A stretch of 64,000 nucleotides of DNA from Exiguobacterium algae (lineage in GTDB: Bacteria > Bacillota > Bacilli > Exiguobacteriales > Exiguobacteriaceae). The stretch spans positions 615,614 to 679,613 of the forward strand of contig NZ_JACSKZ010000002.1 in NCBI RefSeq assembly GCF_018617875.1. The letters are read 5' to 3'. The translations under genes were made by a program, and so were the position numbers. The notes under the pieces were generated by a model, which worked only from the letters and a program-made list of their open reading frames with translations, did no database searches and was not told the DNA's origin. Shown in pieces: positions 27,767 to 36,656 of the stretch (the stretch's first letter is position 1; every line of letters begins with the position of its first letter).

Positions 27767-28812
27767 AATGATTTGCCTCCCATTTTTTCACGTGAATACT
27801 CATGAATGAATGCTGTCAACTTGACGAGCACGGCTGGATCGACTTCAGGGAACACGCCATGTCCCAAGTTAAAGACGTAGCCTGGTTGCTTCATTCCTTC
27901 ATCCAGAATCTCTTTGACTTTCTCCTCGATTACCGGCCATGGTGCGAGCAGGAATGAAGGATCCAAGTTCCCTTGAACGGCCTTCGTCACGCCACGGTAA
28001 CGTGCTTCCTGAACAGAAAGGCGCCAGTCCAAACCGACTACGTCGAGTGGTTGGTCATGCCATTCTTCGACGAGGTGGCTCGCCCCGACTCCATGCATGA
28101 TGAGCGGGATATCGAGTGTTTTCAATTCTTTAAAAATCCGTTCCGTCGTCGGTTTGATATATTTCGCGTAGTCTTTACGGCTGAGCGTACCGACCCATGA
28201 GTCGAATAGTTGGAATGCCTGGATCCCAGCTTCCGCCTGTGCCTTCGCATACGTGATGACCATGTCACCCAGTTTATTCATCAACGCGTCCCATACGTCC
28301 GGCTGTGCATACATGAGTGCTTTCGTACGGTGGTAGTTCCGTGATGGACCGCCTTCAATCATATAACTGGCCAAAGTGAACGGCGCCCCTGAAAAACCGA
28401 TCAGCGGCACTTCAAGTCGCTCCCGAAGCAAACGAATCGTATCAAATACGTATGAGATGTCTTCCGGGTTGAGTGGTTTAAGCCGCTCGACATCTTCCAT
28501 CGTCCGATACGGATTGTCGATGACCGGACCGATTCCGCTCTTGATTTCGACGTCAACTCCCATCGATGGCAGTGGCGTCATAATATCTTTATAAAGAATG
28601 GCCGCGTCGACTCCGAGTTGTTTGACCGGAAGTTCCGTGACGTAGGCACAAAGTTCAGGATCATGGGTGATCTCAAATAATGTTCTCGTCTTCTTAATTT
28701 CTCGGTATTCCGGTTGATAGCGTCCGGCTTGGCGCATATACCATACCGGTACATAATCCGTCGCCTCTCCTTTAAACGCTTTTAAAATAGTATGGTTCAT
28801 ACGTCGCGTCAT
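27763..28812 (-). CDS. hemE: Uroporphyrinogen decarboxylase
   Basis: 349 residues. Signature [16 protein letters not shown] near residue 22 and the second signature [19 protein letters not shown] near 92. It removes four carboxyl groups from uroporphyrinogen III to give coproporphyrinogen III. First gene of hemEHY. The ATG at 28812 is very close to GAGGGG; the ATG at 28800 (MNHTILKAF) is the alternative. Upstream there is a TATAAT with a PerR-like box over the -35 position. Confidence 0.95.
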   Translation of the reverse strand: MTRRMNHTILKAFKGEATDYVPVWYMRQAGRYQPEYREIKKTRTLFEITHDPELCAYVTELPVKQLGVDAAILYKDIMTPLPSMGVDVEIKSGIGPVIDNPYRTMEDVERLKPLNPEDISYVFDTIRLLRERLEVPLIGFSGAPFTLASYMIEGGPSRNYHRTKALMYAQPDVWDALMNKLGDMVITYAKAQAEAGIQAFQLFDSWVGTLSRKDYAKYIKPTTERIFKELKTLDIPLIMHGVGASHLVEEWHDQPLDVVGLDWRLSVQEARYRGVTKAVQGNLDPSFLLAPWPVIEEKVKEILDEGMKQPGYVFNLGHGVFPEVDPAVLVKLTAFIHEYSREKMGGKSL

Positions 28813-28867
28813 TCCCCTCTAAATTTCTCCTACAATTCAATACTCTCATGTTTGTGAACTCAAAAAC

Positions 28868-28898
28868 ATTATACAGAAATTAATTAGAATTATGCTAA
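28868..28898 (-). promoter_or_regulatory. hemE promoter with PerR-like box
   Basis: TATAAT on the minus strand (28868-28873). The sequence TTAGAATTATGCTAA (28884-28898) matches the PerR box TTATAATNATTATAA at 11 of 14 fixed positions and overlaps the -35 position. In B. subtilis the early heme operon hemAXCDBL is under PerR; control of hemEHY here is inference. Confidence 0.45.
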
Positions 28899-28929
28899 TG
28901 TGAAGCATTTTCATTGTGTTTTCTTTGTG

Positions 28930-29235
28930 TCATTTCTTTGTCGGAAATGTATGGAAGGCCGAGTTCAACTGTCCACGAATCAAATCATCCCGTTGTTTAG
29001 CGGATAAGCGTCTTTCCCGTTCCTTAATATCCTGGATTCGCCAACCGTCCTCTAACTTGGAGGCGACTTCAATCAATCGTTCAACGTCATGGAAAGAATA
29101 TTTACGTGACCCGCCTTTTGTGCGCTCCGGAAAAATCAATCCTTTTGACTCATAATAGCGGACTTGCCGCTCAGAAAGTCCTGTCAGCTCCGTCACTACG
29201 CCCATTCCGATCACTTTTTTCGATTTATAGTCCAT
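28930..29235 (-). CDS. tnrA: Nitrogen regulator TnrA (MerR/GlnR family)
   Basis: 101 residues. The MerR-type DNA-binding domain carries LTGLSERQVRYYESKGLIFPERTKGGSRKYSFHDVERL, and the C-terminus ends RGQLNSAFHTFPTKK. That ending resembles the GQLNAHF tail through which B. subtilis TnrA is caught by feedback-inhibited glutamine synthetase. GlnR is longer and usually precedes glnA, which is absent here. Divergent from amtB, with a perfect TnrA/GlnR box between them. Ribosome binding site GGAGGAGGG. Confidence 0.85.
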   Translation of the reverse strand: MDYKSKKVIGMGVVTELTGLSERQVRYYESKGLIFPERTKGGSRKYSFHDVERLIEVASKLEDGWRIQDIKERERRLSAKQRDDLIRGQLNSAFHTFPTKK

Positions 29236-29264
29236 CCTCCATGCCCTCCTCCTTTAAAAAACTA

Positions 29265-29316
29265 TGTCAGATTATCTGACAAAATGCAATCCACCGTTGA
29301 TTTTTCGTTTTACACT
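29265..29316 (+). promoter_or_regulatory. TnrA/GlnR box and amtB promoter
   Basis: TGTCAGATTATCTGACA (29265-29281) fits the 17-base consensus TGTNANAWWWTMTNACA at every fixed position. A TACACT -10 (29311-29316) without a proper -35 puts the start near 29323, so the box centre is close to -50, the activating position for TnrA. It also lies 30 bases from the tnrA start, so autoregulation is possible. Confidence 0.8.
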
Positions 29317-29363
29317 GAAGTCAACTTTTAAAAAAGCACCTAAGAAAAAGGAGGGCACAAATC

Positions 29364-30662
29364 ATGGAAGACATTCTCTTTTATATGGACACGCTGTATG
29401 TACTCATCGCCGCATTGCTCGTTTTGACAATGCAATTAGGTTTTGGCCTACTCGAAACAGGGACGCTCCGCGCGAAGAACGCCGGTCATGTCGCTGTCAA
29501 ACAAATCATCAGCCTCTCTGTGGCTGCACTCGCTTTTTGGGCGGTTGGATTTGGTTTATCATTCGGAGACGGAACAAGTTGGTTCGGGACAGAAGGGTTC
29601 TTCTTAAAAGGATCGTTCTCAAGCCTTGACTGGGCAAACGTTTCAATCGACATCAAATTCTTATTCCAATTGTCATTCGTTGCTGTATCACTCGCCATCG
29701 CATGGGGTGGATTCGCGGAACGGGCTAAACTATCTGCCTACGTTCTCTTCGGGATCTTCTTCGTCGCCATCCTCTATCCGATCATCGCTCGTTCAGTATG
29801 GGCCGGCGGAATGCTCGGGTCAATGGGAATGCAGGACTTTGCAGGATCAGCCGTCGTTCACTTACAAGGTGGGATGGCCGCACTTATGGCTACCATCATC
29901 TTGAAACCACGCCGCAAGACAGAATCATTGGCAGGCCACAACCACGTTCTCACGGTTGTCGGTGGTCTCGTCCTATGGCTTTGCTGGTTCGGCTTTAACG
30001 CAGGATCAACGATGTCTGTCGCAGACGGATTCTTCGGATATGTTGCTCTCACGACGATGCTCGCTACAGCTGCCGGTGCCCTGGGTGCCCTTGGAATCGT
30101 CATGCTTCATCGTAAAACAGCCGACATCCCTACTATCGTAAACGGTGTACTCGCTGCACTCGTAGCCATTACCGCGGCTTGCGCCTTTGTTGAACCTTGG
30201 GCAGCCGTACTCATCGGTGCGGTCGCTTCAATTGCTACGTATGGTACGAGCATCTTGATGGCGAAATATGTGGATGATCCATTATGTGCCTTCTCTGTAC
30301 ACGGGATTGCCGGAATCATCGGTACACTCGCACTCGGTTTCGTCGCTTCACCACGTTTAGTTGAAATCACAGGAATCGGGTCAGCTGGTCTCTTCTATGG
30401 TGGCGGCCTCACACAACTTGGCGTTCAAACACTCGGCGTCTTGATTGCCATGGTCATTGCAGGTGGCGGTAGCTACATCTTCTTGAAGCTTCTTGACGTC
30501 ACGATCGGACTTCGCGTCACAGAAGAACAGGAAGACATCGGTCTCGACATCGCCGAGCATGGTGTTTCTGCTTACGGCGAAATCGAAGAAGAGTCGGACA
30601 AACCTTCGAAACTTCCAAAAATTCTTGGTTCAAGTGTATCGGTCATGTCACCGAAAAAATAA
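29364..30662 (+). CDS. amtB: Ammonium transporter
   Basis: 432-residue Amt channel with 11 predicted membrane helices and conserved pieces such as ETGTLRAKN, FQLSFVAVSLAIAWGGFAERAK, GGMAALMATIILKPR and FSVHGIAGIIGTLALG, which includes one of the pore His residues. It brings ammonium in when it is scarce. C-terminal tail of about 45 residues is acidic then basic. B. subtilis nrgA is followed by the PII gene glnK; here a terminator follows at once and no glnK is present. Ribosome binding site AAGGAGG. Confidence 0.95.
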   Translation: MEDILFYMDTLYVLIAALLVLTMQLGFGLLETGTLRAKNAGHVAVKQIISLSVAALAFWAVGFGLSFGDGTSWFGTEGFFLKGSFSSLDWANVSIDIKFLFQLSFVAVSLAIAWGGFAERAKLSAYVLFGIFFVAILYPIIARSVWAGGMLGSMGMQDFAGSAVVHLQGGMAALMATIILKPRRKTESLAGHNHVLTVVGGLVLWLCWFGFNAGSTMSVADGFFGYVALTTMLATAAGALGALGIVMLHRKTADIPTIVNGVLAALVAITAACAFVEPWAAVLIGAVASIATYGTSILMAKYVDDPLCAFSVHGIAGIIGTLALGFVASPRLVEITGIGSAGLFYGGGLTQLGVQTLGVLIAMVIAGGGSYIFLKLLDVTIGLRVTEEQEDIGLDIAEHGVSAYGEIEEESDKPSKLPKILGSSVSVMSPKK

Positions 30663-30670
30663 TGTATACA

Positions 30671-30711
30671 CGCAAGAAGGACATCCTGATGGACAGGATG
30701 TCCTTCTTTTA
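30671..30711. terminator. Bidirectional terminator, amtB/ecsB
   Basis: GAAGGACATCCTG / CAGGATGTCCTTC long perfect stem with T run after it on the plus strand; convergent genes. Confidence 0.9.
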
Positions 30712-31839
30712 CGTCAACCGGTTCAAATAATAGCGAATGACTCCAAACGATAAGATGAGTCCGATTGCCGCATCCCACGTCGCCCCAAATAGAAGGGACG
30801 CGAGACCGAGAAATAGCGCTTGGACTAAGAGGATCCGATACGTCCACCACGTGTAGCCACGCAACCGCTCTTCTTTTGTGATCGGGAGCCAGGATACGAT
30901 TGACACAGCCTCCAGTCGTTTGAACAATGGCACGAGCTGAAGTGCTGTCAAGCCGACAAACAACGGGATCACCAACCCGACGTACCAACCGCCCGACATC
31001 CACATGACGACTAGGGCGACAGCTGTGAGGCGTATCACCAGGTCCAATGAGTCACTCGACCGGATAATACGGAGTCCATACACGTATTGTGACGCCTCGG
31101 CGCGGCGCAACACCCGATTCTCCAACATTTTCGTCAGGAAACGGCGCTCTTTCACATCTTCTCTCACGGTCGGTAAATCGATGAACCAACTGATGACACG
31201 TTCAAACTGTGCCTTACTCTTCTCTTCGAGCGCTAACCAGTGCAACAAAGGAATACGCTCATTCCGTTTCAAGTGAAGGGGCACGAACGGGAGGAACGCC
31301 GGTACGAACGACCACGATGCTAGCCCCGTTACGATCAATAGTCCACTGACGAGCGCAAAAGGTAAGACGATGCGCCCCGCTCCCTCCAGCTTGGCCAGTC
31401 GCCCCGCCACCGAGAGCAGCACCATCGTCACGACGACCGCAAGCACTTCTATCCCTGTATACGCCTCCGTTCGTACGAGTAACGGCAGGAGAATGAGCAG
31501 GACGAGCATTGCGCGAAGCCCCGCGAATACCACGTTGAAAGCTCTCACACCGACCATATATGAGCGAATCTCACCTAGCTCGGGAAGCAAAAACACCTGG
31601 TCCGCCTCCTGAATAAACGTCCTCGGACGATGCCCTAAAGGAATAAGAAGCATGATTGCTGCCGCAATCCATTCGCCAGGAAACGCAGAATCGATTCGCG
31701 TCAAAAAATCATTGTATACGAACGCCCCGTAGATGAGTGTGAAGTAGAGTGTAAAGAGAAGTCCGCCGTTCGCCACGTAGCGACTATATTTGACGACATC
31801 CTCCATCCAGCTCCCAAGCCTAGACGTAAACCGGCTCAT
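30709..31839 (-). CDS. ecsB: ABC transporter permease EcsB
   Basis: 376 residues with about eight hydrophobic segments and a short cytosolic middle (RNERIPLLHWLALEEKSKAQFERVISWFIDLPTVREDVKERRFLTK region, given here as the family hallmark around 180-230). EcsAB affects secretion, competence and intramembrane proteolysis by RasP in B. subtilis. It overlaps ecsA by four bases. No ecsC follows; instead convergent amtB. Assignment rests on pairing with EcsA and the hit/scoC/prsA neighbourhood. Confidence 0.88.
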   Translation of the reverse strand: MSRFTSRLGSWMEDVVKYSRYVANGGLLFTLYFTLIYGAFVYNDFLTRIDSAFPGEWIAAAIMLLIPLGHRPRTFIQEADQVFLLPELGEIRSYMVGVRAFNVVFAGLRAMLVLLILLPLLVRTEAYTGIEVLAVVVTMVLLSVAGRLAKLEGAGRIVLPFALVSGLLIVTGLASWSFVPAFLPFVPLHLKRNERIPLLHWLALEEKSKAQFERVISWFIDLPTVREDVKERRFLTKMLENRVLRRAEASQYVYGLRIIRSSDSLDLVIRLTAVALVVMWMSGGWYVGLVIPLFVGLTALQLVPLFKRLEAVSIVSWLPITKEERLRGYTWWTYRILLVQALFLGLASLLFGATWDAAIGLILSFGVIRYYLNRLT

Positions 31840-32573
31840 GACGATTGCTCCTCAGACTCGATGGCCACCACGTAAATGTCGTCGAGCGTCGCGTCTTCGG
31901 GAAGTTCATATTGCTCGCGCAGTTCAGATGCCGTCCCGTTCGCAATGACAACACCTTGGTGAAGAAAGACGAAGCGGTCACAGTGCCGCTCTGCTGTCTC
32001 TAATATGTGAGTAGACATTAAAATTGCACAATCCTGCTTATATTCATCGAACAACTGGAGCAACTGACGAATCGCTAAAGGATCCAATCCAACAAACGGT
32101 TCATCGACGATGAGGAGCGGTGTCTTCGTCACAAGGGCACATAAGATCATCGCTTTTTGCCGCATCCCTTTTGAGAAGACCGATGGGAACCAGTCGAGCT
32201 GTTTTTCCATCCGCATCTCTTTTGCCAAACGTGTGGTTCGGGTCAATAATTCTTCTTGGCCGACATCGTACGCTTTCCCCATTAACTCGATATGTTCACG
32301 CAACGTCAGCGTGTCATACAAAATCGGAGTCTCCGGTATGTAACTCACTTTCTTACGATAGTTTTTCTCTGACGACTCCAACGTCTCGCCATCGATTTCC
32401 ACTTTTCCGGACAACGGATCGAGTAAGCCTAATATATGTTTGATGGTCGTTGATTTTCCGGCTCCATTTAGCCCAATCAACCCAACGAGCTCACCTTTAT
32501 TCACTTCAAATGAAACATTGTGTAATACTTGTTTACCGATATAACCGCCGTTCAATCGTTCGACGTGTAGCAT
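31836..32573 (-). CDS. ecsA: ABC transporter ATPase EcsA
   Basis: 245-residue ATPase. Walker A is GLNGAGKST near residue 34, signature FSKGMRQKA near 135, Walker B LIVDEPFVGLDP near 155, and switch His in MSTHIL. The ATG at 32573 (MLHVERLNGGY) has GAAAGGTG 9 bases upstream, so the nine-codon upstream extension is dropped. Works with EcsB; substrate not established. Confidence 0.92.
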   Translation of the reverse strand: MLHVERLNGGYIGKQVLHNVSFEVNKGELVGLIGLNGAGKSTTIKHILGLLDPLSGKVEIDGETLESSEKNYRKKVSYIPETPILYDTLTLREHIELMGKAYDVGQEELLTRTTRLAKEMRMEKQLDWFPSVFSKGMRQKAMILCALVTKTPLLIVDEPFVGLDPLAIRQLLQLFDEYKQDCAILMSTHILETAERHCDRFVFLHQGVVIANGTASELREQYELPEDATLDDIYVVAIESEEQSS

Positions 32574-32744
32574 GAAAACCACACCTTTCGTTTTCAACAT
32601 TTTTTTGTGGTATATGTTTTAAAAGTTGTCACATGGGAATAATCTGAACTGTAAGGCAATTTTAACCCTTTATAATCAATACTTCCATTGTTCCACAGAT
32701 GAATGAAGAAGAACAATGGGCAAACAGAGGAAGGAGAATGTTTT

Positions 32745-32996
32745 ATGGGTTGGATTATCACACTAATCGTCGGGGGTATCATCGGTTGGTTGGCAGGTCT
32801 CATTTTAGGTAAGGACGTGCCGGGTGGCGTGATTGGTAACATCATCGCAGGTATTATCGGGGCATGGTTAGGCGGTCTCATCTTCGGAGACTTCGGACCA
32901 ACAATCGGTGACATTGCGATTATTCCAGCATTGATTGGGGCCATCATCCTCATCTTGATCGTATCGTTCGTTATGCGAGCTATGCGTAAAGCGTAA
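32745..32996 (+). CDS. GlsB/YeaQ/YmgE-type small stress membrane protein
   Basis: 83 residues with three membrane helices and the family's glycine patterns: GGIIGWLAGLILG, GNIIAGIIGAWLGGLIFGD and a third helix, ending RAMRKA. Family members sit in the cytoplasmic membrane and are often stress-induced; the mechanism is not known. The ATG at 32745 follows GGAAGGAG by 8 bases; the reading from 32703 has no ribosome binding site. Monocistronic. A TATAAT lies at 32671-32676. Confidence 0.88.
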   Translation: MGWIITLIVGGIIGWLAGLILGKDVPGGVIGNIIAGIIGAWLGGLIFGDFGPTIGDIAIIPALIGAIILILIVSFVMRAMRKA

Positions 32997-33010
32997 TTCA
33001 TGTTTATGTA

Positions 33011-33045
33011 AGCGAGGGTTTCCTGCAACAGGAAACCCTCTTTTT
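33011..33045. terminator. Bidirectional terminator
   Basis: GAGGGTTTCCTG / CAGGAAACCCTC with a 3-base loop and six T, between convergent genes. Confidence 0.92.
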
Positions 33046-34091
33046 TATTGAATCAACAAATACATCTGTGCATCCCGTTCAATAAATTGCTTTTCAGTTT
33101 GGAGTCCAAAGAACGTGAAGAAGGATTCAAAGAAGGACTTCCCGTAGTCCCATTCGGTGCCCATGGCGTGATCGTTCCGGTCTACGGGTTCACCGAGCAG
33201 CGCAATCAAGTCATCCGGACGTTTATCCAAATTGATGAGAATAGCGTCCACCCGCCCGTTCTCAAAGGAGATGTCCATCTCGTCGTACTGCCACTTCTCT
33301 TTCGTCTTGTCGTTCGGTTCACCAATCCGATCCAACACCGTCGCCTTTTTCTCTCCGACCAATCCATCGATTGTAGCTAGCTTGTAGCCTGTTCTCGCCT
33401 CTACTTCGATTTCGATCAATTCAACCCGCTTTAAGTCAAATTGACCCGCAATGGCCTCAGACTTTTCAGGCACTAACGTGTAAGCTAGATCGACTGCTTC
33501 CGTTAAGCTGATGTTCTCGCTTTCCGAAACCGTTTCACCATCCACGACAGCAACTGCCTTTATGTCATAACGACCCGGCATCCTTTCAAATTCAAAAGAA
33601 CCCTCTGCCTCATCGATTCGGCCGACACGTTCACCATCTACCCAAATATTCGTCAACGGTGCATCCGATTTAACGTCGATGGTTTGAGGAAGCAATTCAA
33701 TCCGGTAATCGGAAAAACCAAACTTCCCTTCCCCGGTATCGATCAGACGGAACAGCCCGTCCGTTTCCAGTCCCGAATCCCGATCCGCACGATCCCGCTC
33801 AATCTCAGCAAGCGCTTCGCCGCGTATCGTTTTTTCATCGTTCAACCATCGGATGAATCGAATGGCTTCCGCCCTTGTCAGGTTTTCACCCTGGTACTCG
33901 ACCGTCTCTTCAAAAAATGCACGGTCTTCTTCCAGTAGTGCTTCTTTGAACCGGATATGAATCCGGTCTTTTTCCGCTGCGGGGAGATATCCATACATAT
34001 AGAAGAGAATCGCCCCGACCGCGATGATTAAACTGAGACTAATGAATAGATATGATTTCTTTTTCTGATTCTTACTTCGCGAATACGTCAT
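33045..34091 (-). CDS. Single-pass membrane protein, possibly TcaA-like
   Basis: 348 residues. A basic N-terminus (RSKNQKKK), one TM helix at about 13-35, then an extracytoplasmic part. Residues about 35-85 (RIHIRFKEALLEEDRAFFEETVEYQGENLTRAEAI region) resemble the repeated domain of TcaA/YvbJ envelope proteins. A PEGA-like strand follows (APLTNIWVDGERVG), and the last 110 residues carry two short repeats built on the pattern LLGEP/RIGEP-NDK-W-YD. No zinc ribbon, unlike YvbJ. Function unknown; the location facing hit is not shared with B. subtilis. Confidence 0.65.
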   Translation of the reverse strand: MTYSRSKNQKKKSYLFISLSLIIAVGAILFYMYGYLPAAEKDRIHIRFKEALLEEDRAFFEETVEYQGENLTRAEAIRFIRWLNDEKTIRGEALAEIERDRADRDSGLETDGLFRLIDTGEGKFGFSDYRIELLPQTIDVKSDAPLTNIWVDGERVGRIDEAEGSFEFERMPGRYDIKAVAVVDGETVSESENISLTEAVDLAYTLVPEKSEAIAGQFDLKRVELIEIEVEARTGYKLATIDGLVGEKKATVLDRIGEPNDKTKEKWQYDEMDISFENGRVDAILINLDKRPDDLIALLGEPVDRNDHAMGTEWDYGKSFFESFFTFFGLQTEKQFIERDAQMYLLIQ

Positions 34092-34217
34092 AACCCCCTC
34101 CTTTCTAAAGTGTATATTTCTATTGTAGAATCAATGTCCTGTATCGACAATCCTACTTGCGCCTGAAATTCCGTGGTATGATGAGAGCGAATCGACATCA
34201 CGAATGGAGGAATCGAT

Positions 34218-34646
34218 ATGCATACTGATCCAAACTGTATTTTTTGTAAAATCGCCAACGAAGAAATCCCATCCTATCGTGTCTATGAAGACGAAGCAGT
34301 CGTCGCTTTCCTGGACTTGTCGCAAGTGACAAAAGGACATACGCTCGTCATTCCGAAACATCACGCTCGAAACATTTATGAATTGCCTAGCGAGGTGGCT
34401 TCAGACGTATTTCAGCGAATCCCGAGAATCGCCAATGCCATCCAGCAGGAAACGGGGGCGATCGGGATGAACGTCTTGTCGAACGCGGAAGAGATTGCCG
34501 GTCAGACCGTCTTTCATTTCCACATCCACTTGATCCCACGCTTCGGGGATGAAGATGGTTTCGGAGCGAAATGGGTGACGCATAACGACGAGTATACATC
34601 AGAAGCACTCCAAACGTTAGCTTCGCGCATCCACTCTCAACTTTGA
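34218..34646 (+). CDS. hit: HIT-family nucleotide hydrolase/transferase
   Basis: 142 residues. N-terminal zinc-type Cys pair CIFCKI at residues 7-12 and the histidine triad HFHIHLIPR near residue 98. Family members cleave nucleoside phosphoramidates and similar compounds. Next to ecsAB as in B. subtilis, though here a membrane protein gene and the GlsB-type gene lie between. GGAGG ribosome binding site, 8 bases before ATG. Confidence 0.93.
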   Translation: MHTDPNCIFCKIANEEIPSYRVYEDEAVVAFLDLSQVTKGHTLVIPKHHARNIYELPSEVASDVFQRIPRIANAIQQETGAIGMNVLSNAEEIAGQTVFHFHIHLIPRFGDEDGFGAKWVTHNDEYTSEALQTLASRIHSQL

Positions 34647-34649
34647 GAC

Positions 34650-34684
34650 AAAAGACCCGTCATCACTCGATGAAGGGTCTTCTT
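34650..34684. terminator. Bidirectional terminator
   Basis: AAGACCCGTCATC / GATGAAGGGTCTT hairpin between hit and the convergent coiled-coil gene. Confidence 0.8.
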
Positions 34685-35020
34685 TTACGATTGATTGATT
34701 GAATCCCGATGACGCTTTCTCTCTTCTTCCAACTGCGCTCGCTCAACCTGCAGTTTAATCGCAGTCTCATATAATCGTTGCCGCGATGTGACAGACGTCG
34801 CTTGTTCAAATTCTTTTCGTAATTCGTTTAGACGGGCATCTATTTCGTGCATTCGCTTTTCGCGTACTGTGTGCTCTCGCTCCTGTTCATGTCGTTCAGC
34901 CTCTTCATACCCCGCCCTAAGTGTGTTCATTATTGTCTCGGCCCAAGTGTCATCTCCCAGTCGTTTCGCAGCGTTATACAGGTCGAGTAAATCATCCACC
35001 CAACGCTTTTGTACGTCCAC
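34685..35020 (-). CDS. Coiled-coil cytosolic protein, unknown
   Basis: 111 residues, very charged, mostly helical, with heptad-like Glu/Arg/Leu spacing from residue 40 to the end (ERHEQEREHTVREKRMHEID and QVERAQLEEERKRHRD). GTG start with AAGGAAGGTG 6 bases upstream. No Cys, no signal. Family not recognised; no counterpart at this place in B. subtilis that I know of. Confidence 0.65.
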   Translation of the reverse strand: MDVQKRWVDDLLDLYNAAKRLGDDTWAETIMNTLRAGYEEAERHEQEREHTVREKRMHEIDARLNELRKEFEQATSVTSRQRLYETAIKLQVERAQLEEERKRHRDSINQS

Positions 35021-35188
35021 TGAGGATCACCTTCCTTTACCTATATTCTAAAATAAAATGATTTTTCGGTCAAAATTGAATGTTCTGAAAAATTTTATTT
35101 GCGATATAGGTTTTTAATCACTCTTTTTTGGTAAAATAATATGAAAAGAATGTATTTTAGAATGCACTTGCTTGAGGAGGGGAATGGA

Positions 35189-35545
35189 TTGTCGAGTCAC
35201 CAACGTCGAGATTGGATTGCTTTCGGCTTTGTTTTAACGTTTTTAGGAGTCATGACGGTCAAAAAACTGGCACGTGGCACAGCGAACGATGCCGCTGCTA
35301 ATCAACATCGCGCATCTACAATCGCTACGCTGAAAGAACAATTTGGGAAAGTGGCGAAACAAACGTCACACGTCATCAATGCTGGGAAGTTGCAAGGAAA
35401 AGAATTGACTGAACAAGTGAAAGCCGAAGTCGAAACCTACCAACAAGACATTCAGCCTTCGATCGAGCGAATCCAAGGAAATCTCCAGGAACTTTCGAAT
35501 GTACAGTCTACCGCGACAGACAAAACCGTCAATCAGAGCCAATAA
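35189..35545 (+). CDS. yhaH: YhaH/YtxH-like membrane-anchored protein
   Basis: 118 residues from the TTG at 35189, chosen because GAGGAGGGG lies about 6 bases upstream and the length then equals B. subtilis YhaH. One TM helix (WIAFGFVLTFLGVMTV), then a helical amphipathic tail (KEQFGKVAKQTSHVI, LTEQVKAEVETYQQDI) as in YtxH-family stress proteins. It precedes scoC as in B. subtilis. TAAAAT at 35133-35138 is a possible -10. Confidence 0.75.
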   Translation: MSSHQRRDWIAFGFVLTFLGVMTVKKLARGTANDAAANQHRASTIATLKEQFGKVAKQTSHVINAGKLQGKELTEQVKAEVETYQQDIQPSIERIQGNLQELSNVQSTATDKTVNQSQ

Positions 35546-35604
35546 CTGACTGCTGTCATCGTCCGTCGATTAAATCACTTTGTATCCGGAAAGGATGAAT
35601 TGAG

Positions 35605-36168
35605 ATGGAACACGAAAAAGAATTCACTGGCCCTGAGGCCATGCTCTATAGCCATAAAATCATTCAACTTAGTAAGGCTTTGTGGAAGACGGTCGAAAAA
35701 GACTGGCAAAACTGGATTAAACCATTTGACTTGAACATTAACGAACATCATATTTTATGGATCGCCCATGCGTTAGGCGGGGCATCGATTTCCGAAATCG
35801 CGAAATATGGTGTCATGCACGTCTCGACCGCCTTTAACTTTTCGAAAAAGTTAGAGGACCGCGGATTACTTACGTTTTCTAAAAAAGAGACCGACAAGCG
35901 TAATACGTATGTCCAATTGACTCCTGAAGGTGAGTCGTTGCTTCTTGAGACGATCCACGCGTTTGACCCGGAAGGAAACGGCGTATTCCGTGCTTCCCTC
36001 CCGCTTCAAGAGCTTTACGGAAAATTCCCTGACCTTACTGATATGACGGCAATCGTCCGCCGCTTATACGGGGACAACTTCATGGACATCTTTGCAGAAA
36101 CATCGAAAATGATTACAGAAGAGGCAGGTCGTCGTCCTGACGAGGATGAACTCAGTCAAGAAGCCTGA
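35605..36168 (+). CDS. scoC: MarR-family regulator ScoC (Hpr)
   Basis: 187 residues. In B. subtilis ScoC represses extracellular protease and sporulation genes and the oligopeptide permeases. The winged-helix core includes [46 protein letters not shown], and the tail [11 protein letters not shown] is hydrophilic. No effector site is evident. Its last 17 bases overlap the convergent yhaI gene. Same neighbours (yhaH, yhaI, prsA) as in B. subtilis. Confidence 0.93.
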   Translation: MEHEKEFTGPEAMLYSHKIIQLSKALWKTVEKDWQNWIKPFDLNINEHHILWIAHALGGASISEIAKYGVMHVSTAFNFSKKLEDRGLLTFSKKETDKRNTYVQLTPEGESLLLETIHAFDPEGNGVFRASLPLQELYGKFPDLTDMTAIVRRLYGDNFMDIFAETSKMITEEAGRRPDEDELSQEA

Positions 36169-36499
36169 CCTGCCGATAGAGCGGTTCTGTAATATGCAAT
36201 TCGATTCCTTGACGCACACACGCCCCTAAAATGGCTTTAGGGTGTAATCTTGCATCGAGCATTCCTACAAAATTGACGAGCAATGGCTCTACAGATGTAA
36301 ATCCGTAGCGCTCTTGCTCTTTTTGTTGCTCCCCGATCTCGTGCAGGAGACTAAAGAAAGACGCCACTTCCTGTTTCGTCAAATTTGCTTTGATGACTTC
36401 ATATTCGAACGGACGATTCGTCCAGTCCGCCAGTTCAAGCAAAATCTCCTTTTGATAAGACAGATGCTCGACCTTTTCTTCCAACGACACGTTCGTCAC
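36152..36499 (-). CDS. yhaI: YhaI-like protein (DUF1878)
   Basis: 115 residues, all helical, soluble, unknown function. Length and patterns (LEYQIxLL-like start, FxxLLxxF in the middle, [10 protein letters not shown] near the end) match YhaI of B. subtilis, and the position after scoC agrees. It is convergent with scoC and the two coding ends overlap, so no terminator separates them. Confidence 0.75.
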   Translation of the reverse strand: MTNVSLEEKVEHLSYQKEILLELADWTNRPFEYEVIKANLTKQEVASFFSLLHEIGEQQKEQERYGFTSVEPLLVNFVGMLDARLHPKAILGACVRQGIELHITEPLYRQVRLLD

Positions 36500-36656
36500 C
36501 CCATCATTTCACATTCTCTTTCATCATTATACGACATGATTGTATGCTATGATACTGTACAGACACGAGAACAGCTGTCATGATTAGGAAAATGTGATAT
36601 AGTCGGATTTAGAAACTTTGATTTTGAAATTTTAGAGATTTATAGGGGTGGAATAC

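Noticed and set aside
32594..33028. Minus-strand reading frame of 144 codons over the GlsB-type gene
   Set aside because: It is antisense to a clear GlsB/YeaQ protein with a good ribosome binding site, and its own translation is low in complexity and shows no family pattern.
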